Assembly (NCBI GenBank): GCA_023212725.1
Contig: JALBYF010000102.1
Coordinates: 1-42,282 of the forward strand
DNA from: Tranzscheliella williamsii
Lineage: Eukaryota > Basidiomycota > Ustilaginomycetes > Ustilaginales > Ustilaginaceae
DNA length: 42,282 nt
Reading direction: 5' to 3'
Shown: positions 30,052-40,230 of the stretch, piece after piece
How the letters are laid out: each line of letters starts with the position of its first letter
Position numbering within the stretch: the first letter of the stretch is position 1
Program-made: the position numbers and the translations under genes
Notes under the pieces: generated by a model
What the model saw: only the letters and a program-made list of their open reading frames with translations
Database searches by the model: none
What the model was told of the DNA's origin: nothing

Positions 30052-31352
30052 GCCCCACACGCCGCTCCTGGTGCTCGTATGCGTATCCTGCCTAGCTATC
30101 ACCTCTGTGCGTGCAGATTTCAGCTTCACGTACTGGTCAGGCCAGTACGCCGTGTCGCGGCAGCCCGCCCCCTCCATTGTCGCACTTGCTGCAAGATGGC
30201 TGGACATACCCAAGATACACGTTCGTCAGCACCGGCAAGCGGCTTACCGCTCTTTTATTGGCGCATCATTGTAGATCGGGCTGCTGCCTCCAGTGCCCGT
30301 CTGGTATCACTTGCGAGCGCAAGGACGCTGGCTTCGCAACTTGCCTTCGATATCTTGCCTGCGTCGGCGGCGGCGGAAGCCTGCATCGGCCGCGCTCACT
30401 TCCTGTTTGCACCGAGCCGCTCAGCAGAGCCTGGCAGGGCCACAGCGACGAAGCAATCAAACTATCCGGGCGGCACACACGCGCTTTCCGCCTCGACGCA
30501 TGCATCGCTGCGTCGCTCCTTGGCAACGCTTCGAAATGCATGCATCGCCCGCTCACAGCTCTGGCACGATCAGGCTCTGTCGTTTTGGCGCCAGCAGAGG
30601 CATGCTCGTCAACATATCCGGCAGATGCGCTCCCCCCCGTCTGCCTTTGCGGCCTGCCGCCATAGAAACCCGTCGCTGCCAGACATCGGTAAGCCAGACA
30701 TACGGGCGATGATGCTTGTCATGGCCACCCAGGCGCTAGTCTCATAGACAACCTTCACAATAGCATCACTATTATCGGCCTAGACCGGTCGACCTTGTAA
30801 CAGTTATACCAGTGCGTTGTACATTCTTGCAGCCTGATCTGGAGCGTCCCGCCAAAGCAGGTGATCCAAGCGTCAAAAGGCAGACGCGGGGGGCCGGTTG
30901 CTGGCGTCACTCGATGCACGGGTGGGAGCAAAATGGCATGTGGTCGCAGAGGACACAGTGAGACCGCTTCTTTGAGCACCGCTTGTAGCCCTGGTATCTG
31001 CTGCGGACCGGCGCCAGGCTGCGGCGCAAAGCCGAACCCCGCGACGCTTGGCATGATCCATCAGGATGAGACTATGTAGGCCCACTTTCTCAGAGATCCG
31101 GAACGGACTTTCATGGCTCGCCGACGTGGACACTGGCGGCCGCGACTAACTTCATACGACACAGACAACGTCGGAAAGCAAGTAACCGTGCGCTCTACTG
31201 TAAGAACCTTTGGCGTCGGGCACGCACCACCTCACAGACCCTCTTTCCCTTCCTGTTTGCCGCCGGGACGTAGAGTCAGCCGCCGAGACAGACCAGCTAG
31301 CGACTCACGCAGGATATGTGCACGCAGTGGTATGGAAGGTAAGCGAGCAAGG
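30052..31352. other. 1.3-kb convergent spacer, no supported gene
   Basis: Between the 3' ends of TRS33 and the PDCD5 gene. GC-rich, so long open frames occur by chance in all three plus-strand phases at once (30079-30747, 30111-30665, 30293-30712); none has a recognisable domain. I see no RNA gene or repeat. Confidence 0.45.
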
Positions 31353-32029
31353 CTACATGTCAAAGTCGCTGTCGTCCTCGTCCTGGACGGTTTTCTTGCG
31401 GGTGAACTGTGCAGCATGGCAAGGTTTGTGTCAGTGTACGGCGAGTCGTGGTGGAGGTGAGCAGCAGCGGTGGGGTTGCGGTTACGTACAGTGATCTTGC
31501 CTGCGCTGGTGTCGGTGTTGCCTGCGGACTGGTCGATCTGGGCGAGGAGGGAGATGAGCTGGTCTTCGGAGATGCGGGAGCGGATCTGGCCGGACTGGGC
31601 CATGCGGATGAGGAGGTCGGATGTCTGGCGGGCCTTTTGGGGCTTGACGAGGGCGATGCGCGATACTGTTGGGGGGTGGTGAGCGTGCGGGTTCGGCGCG
31701 GGAGAGGGGAGTGGGGAGTAACGTACGGCGTTCGCGCGCTTCAACGTCGAGGATGCTGCTGAGCATCTGGCGCTTGCGCTCTTCCTGCTGCGCGGCTTGG
31801 TCTTCCTGGCCCTTGCCCGCCTCGGCCCCCGCCGGCGCAGCGCCCCCAAACCCTGCGCACCACACAACAACGTCAGCTCTACACCCCACCACCACACCAT
31901 CTACCATACCATCGCCAACTCACCTGGACTGCGTCCACCGGCACCGCCACTGCCACCACCAGCTCCCCCTGGCCCGCGCAGCTCCGCCATGCGCGCTGCG
32001 CGGATCGCTTGTAGCTCGTCGTCCTCCAT
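31353..32029 (-). CDS. PDCD5-family DNA-binding/chaperonin-associated protein, four exons
   Basis: Exons 32029-31924, 31852-31727, 31665-31490 and 31406-31353 (462 nt, 153 aa) are joined by introns of 71, 61 and 83 bp, all GT-AG. Each junction restores the family sequence, for example REAR-type helix VEARER-LSRIALVKPQKAR, DTSAGKIT-FTRKKTVQDEDDSDF. The N-terminus MEDDELQAIRAARMAELR and the KRQMLSSIL helix are typical, as is the acidic DEDDSDFDM end. PDCD5 proteins form a compact triple-helix bundle; in animals the protein promotes apoptosis and binds the CCT chaperonin, and the yeast homologue (Ymr074c/Sdd2) is less understood. A Gly-rich linker (residues 19-50) is longer than usual. The start is separated by only 263 bp from the stop of the upstream reductase gene on the same strand. 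Confidence 0.93.
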
Positions 32030-32292
32030 ATCGTATAGCGTCCTCTGTCGTGGTTGCCAACCAACCCGGCCCGCCGCTCGACTCGCTCGATCAATCAAAC
32101 AACGAATCCCAAAGAAATCCGACTTCCGCTCTCCGTCTCCCGAGCACAACGCCGCGCGCTTCACAAACCCAATCATCGAATGCCTCTCGATGATCCTTGG
32201 TAGGAGATGACAACAATGGCAAGGATCGAGACGTAGATTGGCTGGAGATGCCTGCCTGTTATGTACAGAGGATGGTAGCGTACGACAAGGTG

Positions 32293-33533
32293 CTAGAGGA
32301 GGAAGGGGAGGACGGCCTTGCGCTGCGTGGGGAACTGGTCGCCAAACGTGTTTCGGTACCAGGCATGGCCGTTGAGAGCGCGTGGCGCCATGAGGCAGAC
32401 CAGCACGAACGGGAACAGGAACGGCGGTGTGGCGAGCGCGGTAGCCAGCCTGTCCTTGGCGCCGAGCAGTGTGAAGATGGGCAGCGAGTGGAGCGCGGCA
32501 AAGGAGAACGAGAACCACTCGAACCCTGGCCAGGTGGAGAGAAAGCGCACAAAGAGGGAGTCAGCGGTGCCAGCGGAGACACGGCCAGCAAGGCCGACTT
32601 ACATTCGCAGAAATAGTTGGGAAAGCTGATGTACTCGAACAGGCCGCCATGCGGGATGGAGTAGGTCCGCGCCGCCTTGCCTTTCCCGACGCTGGTGGAC
32701 CGGCCGTCCTTCTCTCCCTGGCGCTTGTTTCCAGACGAGGGTCGGCGGATCTTCATCAGGATCTCGTCATGATAGACGTTGCCGACAAAGCCTAGCAGCC
32801 AGCCGGCAAGGCCGAGATGCCACAACGGGCTCTTCCACACGGCGGTCGAGATGAGTCCGGGCGCGCTGATGCGCGCCGTGTCGGCGATGCCTGTCGCGAC
32901 CAGCTTGCGCGTCAGCTCCGAGTGCGCGATCCAGGCGGCCGATCCAGCCGGGAGTGCCGTGGCGGACAGCACGGCAGAAGCCACAGCGGGTTCGGGCAGA
33001 GCAGACCACGGCACCCTGCCGCCAAGCCAACTTCCCATGACAAACCCGTTGATCATGTTGAAGGCAATAGCCGACAGGGGCACCGAGATGTGGATTGGCG
33101 ACCGCTTTGGCGACCGGAGCGGCTGGAGAACGGCGCGGTGTACATAGTGAACCAGGTACATGAGCACGAGCGCCTGGTTCGGCGACGGCAAGGATGCGAA
33201 ATGCTTGATCGATGGCGAGAAGAGCGCCAACAAAGGCGGAAAATATGATCCGGTGCCACTCACCACCGAGGTGGACAACGGCGGGGAAAGGGCGCCCAGG
33301 ATGACAAAGATCGGTGACGGAATCTCCATCAAGAACCAGCCCAGATTGCCGTTGACATTGAGCAGGCTGTCAATGGCAAATCTGCCATGCGGGGCATTGA
33401 TCCGAGACAAGAGGGGAATCAGGAAGGGCCAACCTTTGAAGCTCGCCAGAACCATCGAGTACAGCTGTGCCGGCGAGAAGGGAGGCGATGGTAGCTTCCC
33501 GACGCCCACAACGTCCTTCAGCCAGTTCAACAT
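32293..33533 (-). CDS. Steroid 5-alpha-reductase-like membrane oxidoreductase, two exons
   Basis: Exons 33533-32603 and 32525-32293 (1164 nt, 387 aa) with a 77-bp intron (GTAAGT...GGCCAG); the junction rebuilds NYFCE-WFEWFSF, a hallmark of the family. Other conserved points are GNVYHDEIL (about 248-256), IPHGGLFEYISFPNYFCE (about 293-310), and the end NTFGDQFPTQRKAVLPFLL with the C-terminal pocket residues typical of SRD5A/DET2 enzymes. Several hydrophobic segments mark it as an integral ER protein using NADPH to reduce an enone; the substrate (sterol intermediate or long-chain 2-enoyl lipid) cannot be read from sequence. It is longer than animal SRD5A because of a basic loop RRPSSGNKRQGEKDGRSTS. 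The frame is open upstream to 33773 and ATGs exist at 33683; 33533 (MLNWLKDVVGVG) was chosen because it precedes the conserved part. It diverges from the KDM3 gene. Confidence 0.88.
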
Positions 33534-34376
33534 CGTGGTACCACGTTCTACGGCACGGAGGGGCAGTTCGATGTTGGTGGCAAAGACCAAGGTGCGGGTT
33601 ACTTTCACAGGGACGGACACCTCATGATGAGTACCAAGGGGAAAGCCCCATGCATGATGACCAAATATAGGTGCAATTAACATGCAAAAGAAAGCAAAAA
33701 TGGAGGGAGAAAATGTGACCCAAAAAGAGACGGAAAATTGGATACAAGGCGCACACCTTCCGGGTCGAAACATCGCTGTATTGCGTCGCTGCCGGTAGCT
33801 ATACGATTCCTTAGGACTTAGTACTACGCAGCGGAGCGGAACAGGCAGCTGACCAGCAGAAAGGTGCGGCTCGTGCCTTGACGCAATAGCGGTACGGAGG
33901 AGGGGCCACTCCCGCCCGAGTCTATTTAGGTAGAGTTCACCGATGGACCCTGAGTCCCGTCCGACCCTTTTTGGACGATCCGCATCCTATGACTGAATGC
34001 TGTCCGCATTGCGTCCACCCTGGCTGCGCTACTCGATTTCTGTCCGCGCTGCTCTTCCCACCTCGCCTCTATCCTTTCCTTCTTGTGCCGGTAGCGCCAG
34101 AGCAGCCTACGTGTCAGCTTCCTTATTTTGCACCGCATCTACTGGGATCGTGCGACACGGTTCCTGCTCGACCACCACTGGCAACGGAGCGACCTGTTCC
34201 TTCAGCTTTCCTCACACCAACAGCAGCTTACCTTGGCTCGCGGAGCCCATTCTTCAGTATTGATATATGGCTAAATTGGCCACCAAAGCAGCCGAGCAAG
34301 ACATTCGACGCCGACCCTGCAAGCAGACTCAGCGCAGCCGTCAGCACGTCCTTCTGTGCCTTTGCTGTCGTAAAAG
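33534..34376. promoter_or_regulatory. Divergent reductase / KDM3 promoter region
   Basis: 843 bp between the two starts. Near 33690-33720 there is an A-rich stretch (GCAAAAGAAAGCAAAAATGG), the most AT-rich part. No repeats or additional genes are supported; open frames at 33971-34597 overlap the KDM3 start in other phases and lack motifs. Confidence 0.45.
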
Positions 34377-36662
34377 ATGACGCCGGCCTGTGTCATATCG
34401 AAGGAGGAAGGCGTCAGAACGACATCGCTTGCGCCTGGTCTCGAATCGGTATTCCCTCGCAACTCGAGCAAGCGCCGCGCAGCGCAGAAGGCAGAGTCGA
34501 GTATCCATCAGTCGTTTGTAGAGGCCGCGTGGGACGATGCAGCCAAGGTTCCGCGCAAAAACAAGTCCGACTCTCCCCGCGCCGTGCTGGCGACTAGTGC
34601 TTCCGTCTCGCAAAAGCGTTCAACAGAAACTGCGTGCAGCCAGAGCCGGCGCAAACTCGACAGTGTGTTCCAGTTAGCCGATGGCACCAGCTGGGAGATC
34701 CAGAGGAACACATGCAACGTGCAGCGATATATCACCTGGAGGAAGTGCGCCCCCTGCATTGCCAAGGCGGGCGGCGACCTATGCCGGTTCGTTGGCATTC
34801 GAGCGTTTCCCGTCGATCCTACTACAGGGCTCCCGCTGCGAGCGAACGAGACGAGCCTCGGCCCTGTGTTGATATCCAGCACAGAGGCGGACGAGGTCAT
34901 GCAACTGCCGCAGAGACAGTTATCGGCTCAGGAGCTGTCCGAGGTCAAGAGGACCGTCGCCTTCTCGCTTCTCCCCGTCCTGCAGGCGGAACGAGAACAC
35001 GCCAAGCATCCTGATGTTTTGCGCCGGCAGCGCGAGACCCAATGCCGCCAGATGTGCGAGTTTTGCGCGACCAGCATCTTCTCCGCCAGCTGGTTCTGCC
35101 GCAAGTGCGGCAGGGAGTATTGCTGCCACTGCAAGGCAACCCTCGACCGACCTGAGAGCCTCGACTCGGCAGTGGCTAAGCGGATGACAACGTGCGAGAA
35201 GAAAGGCTCGCATACCTCGGACGACCTCATCCCGCTCACCCGCTTCGACATGGATCTGCTTGAGGCAGAAATCGAAGCAATGACGCAGGTGATCCGGGAC
35301 GATAGCGCACCGCCAACGGCGGCTGCGGATGCCTCGACCTCAAGCCAAGCGGAAGCCACGCAAGAGCGCAAGCCACTTGCATCTGGATCCGTCCCAGAAC
35401 CAGACCCCACTGCAGCTGGTAGTCGTGACGCGCCCGACTTCTTGGCCGAATTCGACTGGGAGGTGACAGACGACATCCACGCCGGCATCATGGCCGATCA
35501 GATCACTGGCAGCCTGCCCCTGCGCCGATTCGACAAGTGCCAACTGTCCGCCGATGTGTTTCGCCGCGAGTGGGCTTCCGGCGAACCTCTGCTGGTGCGT
35601 GATACGCTGCCAGCTACGCAGCATGCCTGGAACCCCGAGCTTTTCCAACAACGCTACGGCGAGGAAAAGTGCTGGATCGTCCGTAGCGACAACGAAAAAG
35701 CGCCGCCAAAGCACGTCTCGGTGGGCGCCTTTTTCAACACATTTGGCAAGCCTGAGGCGACCAAGGCGGAACTGCTTGGCAGAGGCTCTTGGAAGCTCAA
35801 AGACTGGCCGCCGTCTGCGGACTTCAAGTGCGAATTTCCAGAGCTTTATCAAGACTTTAACGCCGCGGTCCCCGTGCCAGAATATACGAGCAGAGAAGGC
35901 GTATTGAACCTAGGCAGCTGCTACCCGGAGGGCGTTATCCAGCCTGATCTTGGTCCGAAAATGTACAATGCTTGGCCTGGCAGCGAGGCGAAGAAGGGCA
36001 AGGGCACGACACGACTGCATATGGACATGGCCGACGCGGTCAACATTATGCTGTATGCCTCGCCGCCGAGCAGGGATGATCTGCCGGCGGAGCATGTGCC
36101 CGGCGTAGCGGCGTGGGACATCTACCGGGCCGAAGATGCGGACCTGCTACGGCGCTTCCTGCGCGAGCAACACAAGGAAACGATGCCCAAGGACGACCCT
36201 ATCCATGTGCAGCGGTTTTTCCTCGATGCCGAGCAGCGAGTGAAACTCTACCGGCAGTATGGCGTGCGCAGCTGGCGGATCTATCAGCACGTCGGCGAGG
36301 CGGTCTTCATCCCCGCGGGCTGCGCGCACCAGGTCTGCAACTTGGCCGACTGCATCAAGGTGGCCATTGACTTTGTCTCACCGCAGAACGTGGCGCGCTG
36401 CTTCCAGCTCACCGCCGAGTTCCGCGGCATGGTCCACGACTACCGCCGCGCGTGGAAGGAAGACGTCCTCTCTCTCCAGACCACACTCTGGTACGCCTGG
36501 TGCACCTACCGCCAGATCGACGGCCACGGCCCCAACGCCCGCGCCCGCGCCACAGCACATTCCGCTGCACCGCAGCGCCCCGTCAAGATGATCCCCCAGG
36601 ACGAGCCCTCAACGAAGCGCCAACCTAAGCCACCCCAATCCCCGTCCCCCTCCCCGTCCTGA
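34377..36662 (+). CDS. KDM3/JHDM2-like JmjC histone demethylase
   Basis: Intronless, 761 aa. A Cys-rich zinc finger CRQMCEFCATSIFSASWFCR plus KCGREYCCHC lies at about residues 223-252, as in KDM3 proteins. The JmjC domain follows (about 400-690): TRLHMDMADAVNIM supplies the Fe(II) ligands H548 and D550, and FIPAGCAHQVCNL supplies the distal H651; the 2-oxoglutarate-dependent triad is therefore intact and activity is expected. KDM3 enzymes demethylate H3K9me1/me2, so this would be an anti-silencing factor acting in the nucleus; substrate specificity is family knowledge. An upstream Cys-containing block (CNVQRYITWRKCAPCIAK, about 118-135) may be a second, fungal-specific metal site. The C-terminus is a Pro/Ser-rich tail. 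ATG at 34377 is the first in frame. It is the last conventional gene before the transposon-rich stretch. Confidence 0.9.
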   Translation: MTPACVISKEEGVRTTSLAPGLESVFPRNSSKRRAAQKAESSIHQSFVEAAWDDAAKVPRKNKSDSPRAVLATSASVSQKRSTETACSQSRRKLDSVFQLADGTSWEIQRNTCNVQRYITWRKCAPCIAKAGGDLCRFVGIRAFPVDPTTGLPLRANETSLGPVLISSTEADEVMQLPQRQLSAQELSEVKRTVAFSLLPVLQAEREHAKHPDVLRRQRETQCRQMCEFCATSIFSASWFCRKCGREYCCHCKATLDRPESLDSAVAKRMTTCEKKGSHTSDDLIPLTRFDMDLLEAEIEAMTQVIRDDSAPPTAAADASTSSQAEATQERKPLASGSVPEPDPTAAGSRDAPDFLAEFDWEVTDDIHAGIMADQITGSLPLRRFDKCQLSADVFRREWASGEPLLVRDTLPATQHAWNPELFQQRYGEEKCWIVRSDNEKAPPKHVSVGAFFNTFGKPEATKAELLGRGSWKLKDWPPSADFKCEFPELYQDFNAAVPVPEYTSREGVLNLGSCYPEGVIQPDLGPKMYNAWPGSEAKKGKGTTRLHMDMADAVNIMLYASPPSRDDLPAEHVPGVAAWDIYRAEDADLLRRFLREQHKETMPKDDPIHVQRFFLDAEQRVKLYRQYGVRSWRIYQHVGEAVFIPAGCAHQVCNLADCIKVAIDFVSPQNVARCFQLTAEFRGMVHDYRRAWKEDVLSLQTTLWYAWCTYRQIDGHGPNARARATAHSAAPQRPVKMIPQDEPSTKRQPKPPQSPSPSPS

Positions 36663-37163
36663 TTTACATGCACTACCGTTATCTTCATATCTATCTGCCC
36701 AAGCTGTTCAGCTCCACACCCAGTATCGATCGTTACCCAGGCTGGTCCCAGCACAATGAATATTTGTCCTATCCAATGTTTCTACCCATGGGCCGCATTT
36801 ACAACCCTCGGCCGGCGCAGCGTGAACGGTTGAGGCGGGTGGCGTTGAGCTGTTGCGCTGACGGTGAGCCAAGGCAGGAACGGGGCTGGTATGAGAGGCT
36901 GCAGGCCATTGCAACCGGCGACGCGGATCGGGCGTATCTATAATGAAATGTTCAATCCAGGGCCGTTATATAAGGGAAGTTATGTATTGAACCCCCTTTT
37001 CCCTAAACATGACCTGGCTTTCCCAATTTGCCCACTGAGACACAAAAGCACATCTCCCCATTGAAGTTGTGCAAATGAGAGCTCCAGCTTCTCTGTCCAT
37101 CAGGGACTGCTCATTGACATCCTTTGGAAAGCTGTTGGCATCACAAGAAGCATATTATGACAG
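36663..37163. other. KDM3 3' flank and transition to repeat-rich DNA
   Basis: About 500 bp in which GC content falls noticeably. The first part should hold the KDM3 3' UTR. From about 36950 the sequence is AT-richer and unlike the preceding genes. No gene seen. Confidence 0.4.
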
Positions 37164-37780
37164 TGTTGTAGCTCTTTTCTAGCTCATGCAATCATGGTTC
37201 AACACAACATTAACCCAACAGGCCTGAGCAAGGAAAGTGTAACGGGCATGCCGTCCGTGCCAGAGTCGTCGCTTGAGATGAGTGTGACAGGGTTGGTCTG
37301 CGACCCTGCACATGTCATAGCTCTCAGTGAGCCACATGCGCACCATCGCGCGTCCCGAAGGTAAGAATGGTGATGCCAGTGGCTGCAGGATCAGCCATTG
37401 GATCACACACATGCACACTCACTTAATATCGAGTTCCCACTATGTGGAGCTGTCGGCTGTGCCATGTCTCCACAGTAGGTGGATGATAGACCACTCACAT
37501 GTATATAGTACGGCACTCCAAGACTGGAGGAGGTTGACCCTCATCCAGTCTAGTCAATTCACACATGGTCTATACCATTGAGGGTATCTGTTGGAACTTT
37601 AGTGCTATGGGCGCCCAAGTCCTAACAGTCCGGCACCACGGTGAAGGTCCCGGGTACCTTGGACCGACAACTCCGATATATTTATCAAGTACCAAGACAC
37701 CGGTACAAACAACCGGTGGGAGAACCCGACAAACATTTCCACATGAAAGGTGCTGCCGCGGCTCAACGCACTCTACAACA
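37164..37780. mobile_element. Candidate LTR-like segment X (TGTTGTAG...CTACAACA)
   Basis: 617 bp bounded by perfect 8-bp inverted ends TGTTGTAG and CTACAACA of the TG...CA type expected for LTRs. Inside is TATATA at 37502-37507, then 13 nt and an inverted repeat AGACTGGAGGAGG / CCTCATCCAGTCT (37521-37533, 37539-37551). The same TATA-hairpin block recurs near 39025-39076. No target-site duplication flanks the ends (GACAG against ATGAT), so the boundaries may be wrong or the copy rearranged. No coding potential. Confidence 0.38.
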
Positions 37781-38114
37781 ATGATCTGTGAAAGACCCAG
37801 GTCCATGGAGTTGCAAGCCCGGAGATAGGACCGGCTCACCGGGGAGAATGGTCAAGGTATCCGAGCCATCGGCCCAAGCAAGGTCTCTCTAGAGCAAGCA
37901 CCCAATCCTACAACGATAGGACTGGGTACCCATAGCTACGAGCATCTCCTATGACCATCTCACACTCTACCTACACAACAAGATAAGTACAAGCTATATA
38001 AAGGACACCAAAGTATGAGACAATGTATGGTAGTCCTATCAATCTAGATCACTCTGCACTAGCCCGAATCCTCACACGACTGTGCCGAGTTAAGTCCCTG
38101 TTGCTCCTACCCCC
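37781..38114. other. Repeat-derived spacer before solo LTR 1
   Basis: AT-rich, with a TATA box (CTATATAAAGG near 37996). It continues, in sequence character, on the far side of solo LTR 1 at 38669, meaning the LTR interrupted a pre-existing segment. No coding frame. Confidence 0.4.
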
Positions 38115-38663
38115 TGTTAGAACCTGGCTGTGTGTCGGCGAACCCTATAAGGTGTCGCACGCACGTGATCCCCTTAGGGCCCTCATTAGAACGAATTCTT
38201 CTCTGCGTCCTACGCAGGGAGCGAATTCCTTCTCTGCAAGAATATGTTCTTTGTTCCCAACGGAACGCAAGTACACGATGTTCGCTCCCTGCTGGGAAAC
38301 ATCGTCTGCTGTGCTGAACTCCATTGACACGGAGGCACTGGACGAGAGCTACCCTAGGTGAGCTCTCGCCTGCTCAGCAGAGACACTCACCATATGCCCA
38401 CTATTGCGCCTATGGTCCACACTTCGTTCCCCTTATAGCACGAAGTGTACATATATAAGCACTATGCCCTCGACCCCCGACGAGAGCAACATGTCCATTC
38501 TTACAACATTCTTCCTAGCCCCAAGTGTGACGAACGCTCACTCTGTGAACCGATTGACTCACTTGAGATTTAGCATCAACTTGCATTAGGTAAACTATCG
38601 CCGTCTACTGTGAACGTCATATCCTACCAAAGCGCGTTGACCACCAGACGCACAAGTTTAACA
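38115..38663 (+). mobile_element. Solo LTR, family A copy 1, TSD CCCCC
   Basis: 549 bp starting TGTTAGAACC and ending GTTTAACA, so the ends form the inverted TGTTA/TAACA pair of an LTR. It is flanked by CCCCC at 38110-38114 and 38664-38668, a 5-bp duplication (low complexity here). About 97% identical by eye to 39288-39837. It contains ACACTTCG...CGAAGTGT (a hairpin) just before TATATA at 38452-38457 and a remnant hairpin CTCG/CGAG after it. No internal coding sequence of the element remains, as expected after LTR-LTR recombination. Confidence 0.9.
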
Positions 38664-39106
38664 CCCCCTTCCGTCACGGTACCCATCTCCTGGACAAGTA
38701 CGCTGGGTCCCCTCTCCCTCTGCTAAGTCGCACAGTATCTCCCTGCTCAACAGGCAGCAGGGGCAATACTGACGGGCACTCTGCCCGGCACAGCATGGCG
38801 GAGCACGTGCGCTCTTTACAGTGCCCAACGCCAACACCACCAACACCATCAGCATGACTACCGCCTGTTACGGGTTTGGGGAACCTTGGGCCGGTATAGC
38901 TCAAGGGGCAGCCGCCATGGCGCTGCCGTGGCCTTCATATAAAAGTATGGGTGCATAAACAGTTCCCACCAGTGGACGTGGTGCTAGCGGGTCTACCCAT
39001 TGTTCAGGTGGAAGAGAGACTATGTATATAGGCAGCGCTTTCAAGACTGGAGGAGGACTGGTTCCTCATCCAGTCTAGTTAATACTAAGCATATCTCTAC
39101 CTCTCG

Positions 39107-39136
39107 GTATAGTTCGTAGGGTCCTACGAACTATAC
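39107..39136. repeat. Near-perfect 30-bp palindrome
   Basis: Arms GTATAGTTCGTAGG (39107-39120) and CCTACGAACTATAC (39123-39136) are exact complements around a 2-nt centre. This is the first and longest hairpin of the cluster. Confidence 0.93.
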
Positions 39137-39209
39137 TCCGGTACGCTGAGTACTGATAGGCGGGTGCGCAACACGCACGCCTAAGTTACGCTGATACTAA
39201 TCACACCAG

Positions 39210-39234
39210 CGCTGTAGCGCCTCTCGCTACAGCG
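39210..39234. repeat. Perfect 10-bp stem hairpin
   Basis: CGCTGTAGCG (39210-39219), loop CCTCT, CGCTACAGCG (39225-39234). Third hairpin of the cluster. Confidence 0.93.
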
Positions 39235-39287
39235 GTATCAATTGTCGTTGCACTACAGGGTAAAGGGTCGCCACCCGTAGTGCGTCA

Positions 39288-39837
39288 TGTTAGAATCTGG
39301 CTGTGTGTCGGCGAACCCCATAAGGTGTCGCACGCACATGATCCCCTTGGGGCCCTCATTAGAACAAATTCTTCTCTGCGTCCTACGCAGGGAGCGAATT
39401 CCTTCTCTGCAAGAATATGTTCTTTGTTCCTAATGGAACGCAAGTACACGATGTTCGCTCCCTGCTGGGAAACATCATCTGCTGTGCTGAACTCCATTGA
39501 CACGGAGGCACTGGATGAGAGCTACCCTAAGTGAGCTCTCGCCTGCTCAGCAGAGACACTCACCATATGCCCACTATTGTGCCTATGGTCCACACTTCGT
39601 TCCCCTTATAGCATGAAGTGTACATATATAAGCACTTTGCCCTCGACCCCCGGTTGAGAGCAACATGTCCATTCTTACAACATTCTTCCTAGCCCCAAGC
39701 GTGACGAACGCTCACTCTGTGAAGTGATTGACTCACTTGAGATTTAGTATCAACTTGCATTAGGTAAACTATCGCCGTCTACTGTGAACGTCATATCCTA
39801 CCAAAGCGCGTTGACCACCAGACGCACAAGTTTAAGA
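39288..39837 (+). mobile_element. Solo LTR, family A copy 2, TSD CGTCA
   Basis: 550 bp from TGTTAGAATC to GTTTAAGA (terminal CA mutated to GA). Flanked by CGTCA at 39283-39287 and again at 39838-39842, a perfect 5-bp target-site duplication that fixes both ends. Same orientation as copy 1, but the separate duplication shows that it is an independent insertion. TATATA at 39625-39630 is preceded by the ACACTTCG hairpin and followed, after 11 nt, by CTCGACC CCC GGTTGAG. Confidence 0.94.
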
Positions 39838-39900
39838 CGTCACTCTCTGTCGTCACTGCCATTGAGTCCCTGAACGGGCGACTCACACGGTGGTCCTAGG

Positions 39901-40230
39901 TGTTACGCCCCAGGGTCTGGTAACCTCTGGCACTGGGTAAAGCACCGGTGTGACCGGTGCTGGGGTAGAGGCTGGGGTACTCGGTGGTGCACCGCTACGA
40001 GAGGCCGTACGATGGCGACGAGGTGGTTAGGGTCAAGTACTTCTCCTATTGGGTAGCAATAGACTAAATACATTCGACAACCTCCAGGAGGGGAGGTTGT
40101 GGGTACTGTTGGGTATATATACCGTAGACTTGGGGCGGGGATAGGGGTAGAGAAGGCACGGACCAGGTATGGTGCCGCAGATTGAGGTGTCGTGCCGGCA
40201 ACCGGTCTTGTTAGGTGGTGAACCGTAACA
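39901..40230 (-). mobile_element. 3' LTR of a Ty3/gypsy-like element (minus orientation)
   Basis: 330 bp bounded by perfect 7-bp inverted ends TGTTACG / CGTAACA. Read on the minus strand it is immediately preceded by CCACCGGGGGGGTAA (40245-40231), a G-rich polypurine tract of the kind found just before the 3' LTR, and the reading through it encodes RHRGGNVTV, a common C-terminal ending of fungal gypsy polyproteins where the polypurine tract is translated. TATATATA (about 40114-40121) is followed after 13 nt by the hairpin ACAACCTCC / GGAGGTTGT. The outer flank is CTAGG (39896-39900); its partner would lie beyond the window. Confidence 0.72.

Larger units (their letters stand above)
38669..39282. 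other. Repeat-derived segment with LTR-like piece Y and a hairpin cluster
   Basis: A TGTTACGGG start of LTR type lies at 38866. TATATA at 39025-39030, 13 nt and a 13-bp-arm hairpin (39044-39056 with 39064-39076) follow, copying the block in segment X. From 39107 to 39283 four hairpins follow one another. No end matching CCCGTAACA is present before 39900, so piece Y is probably truncated. No supported gene. Confidence 0.42.

Noticed and set aside
30079..30747. ATG-initiated 222-codon frame downstream of TRS33
   Set aside because: All three plus-strand phases are open for over 400 bp here, which reflects base composition, and the peptide shows no domain or sensible composition.
9893..33900. 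tRNA genes in the intergenic regions
   Set aside because: Several TTCGA-like strings were inspected (for example near 10918, 25437 and 25600), but none has a matching T-stem, A-box or acceptor stem.
38023..38361. Short frames repeated in LTR copies 1 and 2 as a conserved peptide gene
   Set aside because: They are repeated only because the LTR is repeated; the differences between copies do not favour synonymous sites.
38115..39837. A complete short LTR retrotransposon with copies 1 and 2 as its two LTRs
   Set aside because: Each copy has its own different 5-bp duplication immediately at its ends, and the 624 bp between them has no primer-binding site, polypurine tract or coding sequence of such an element.
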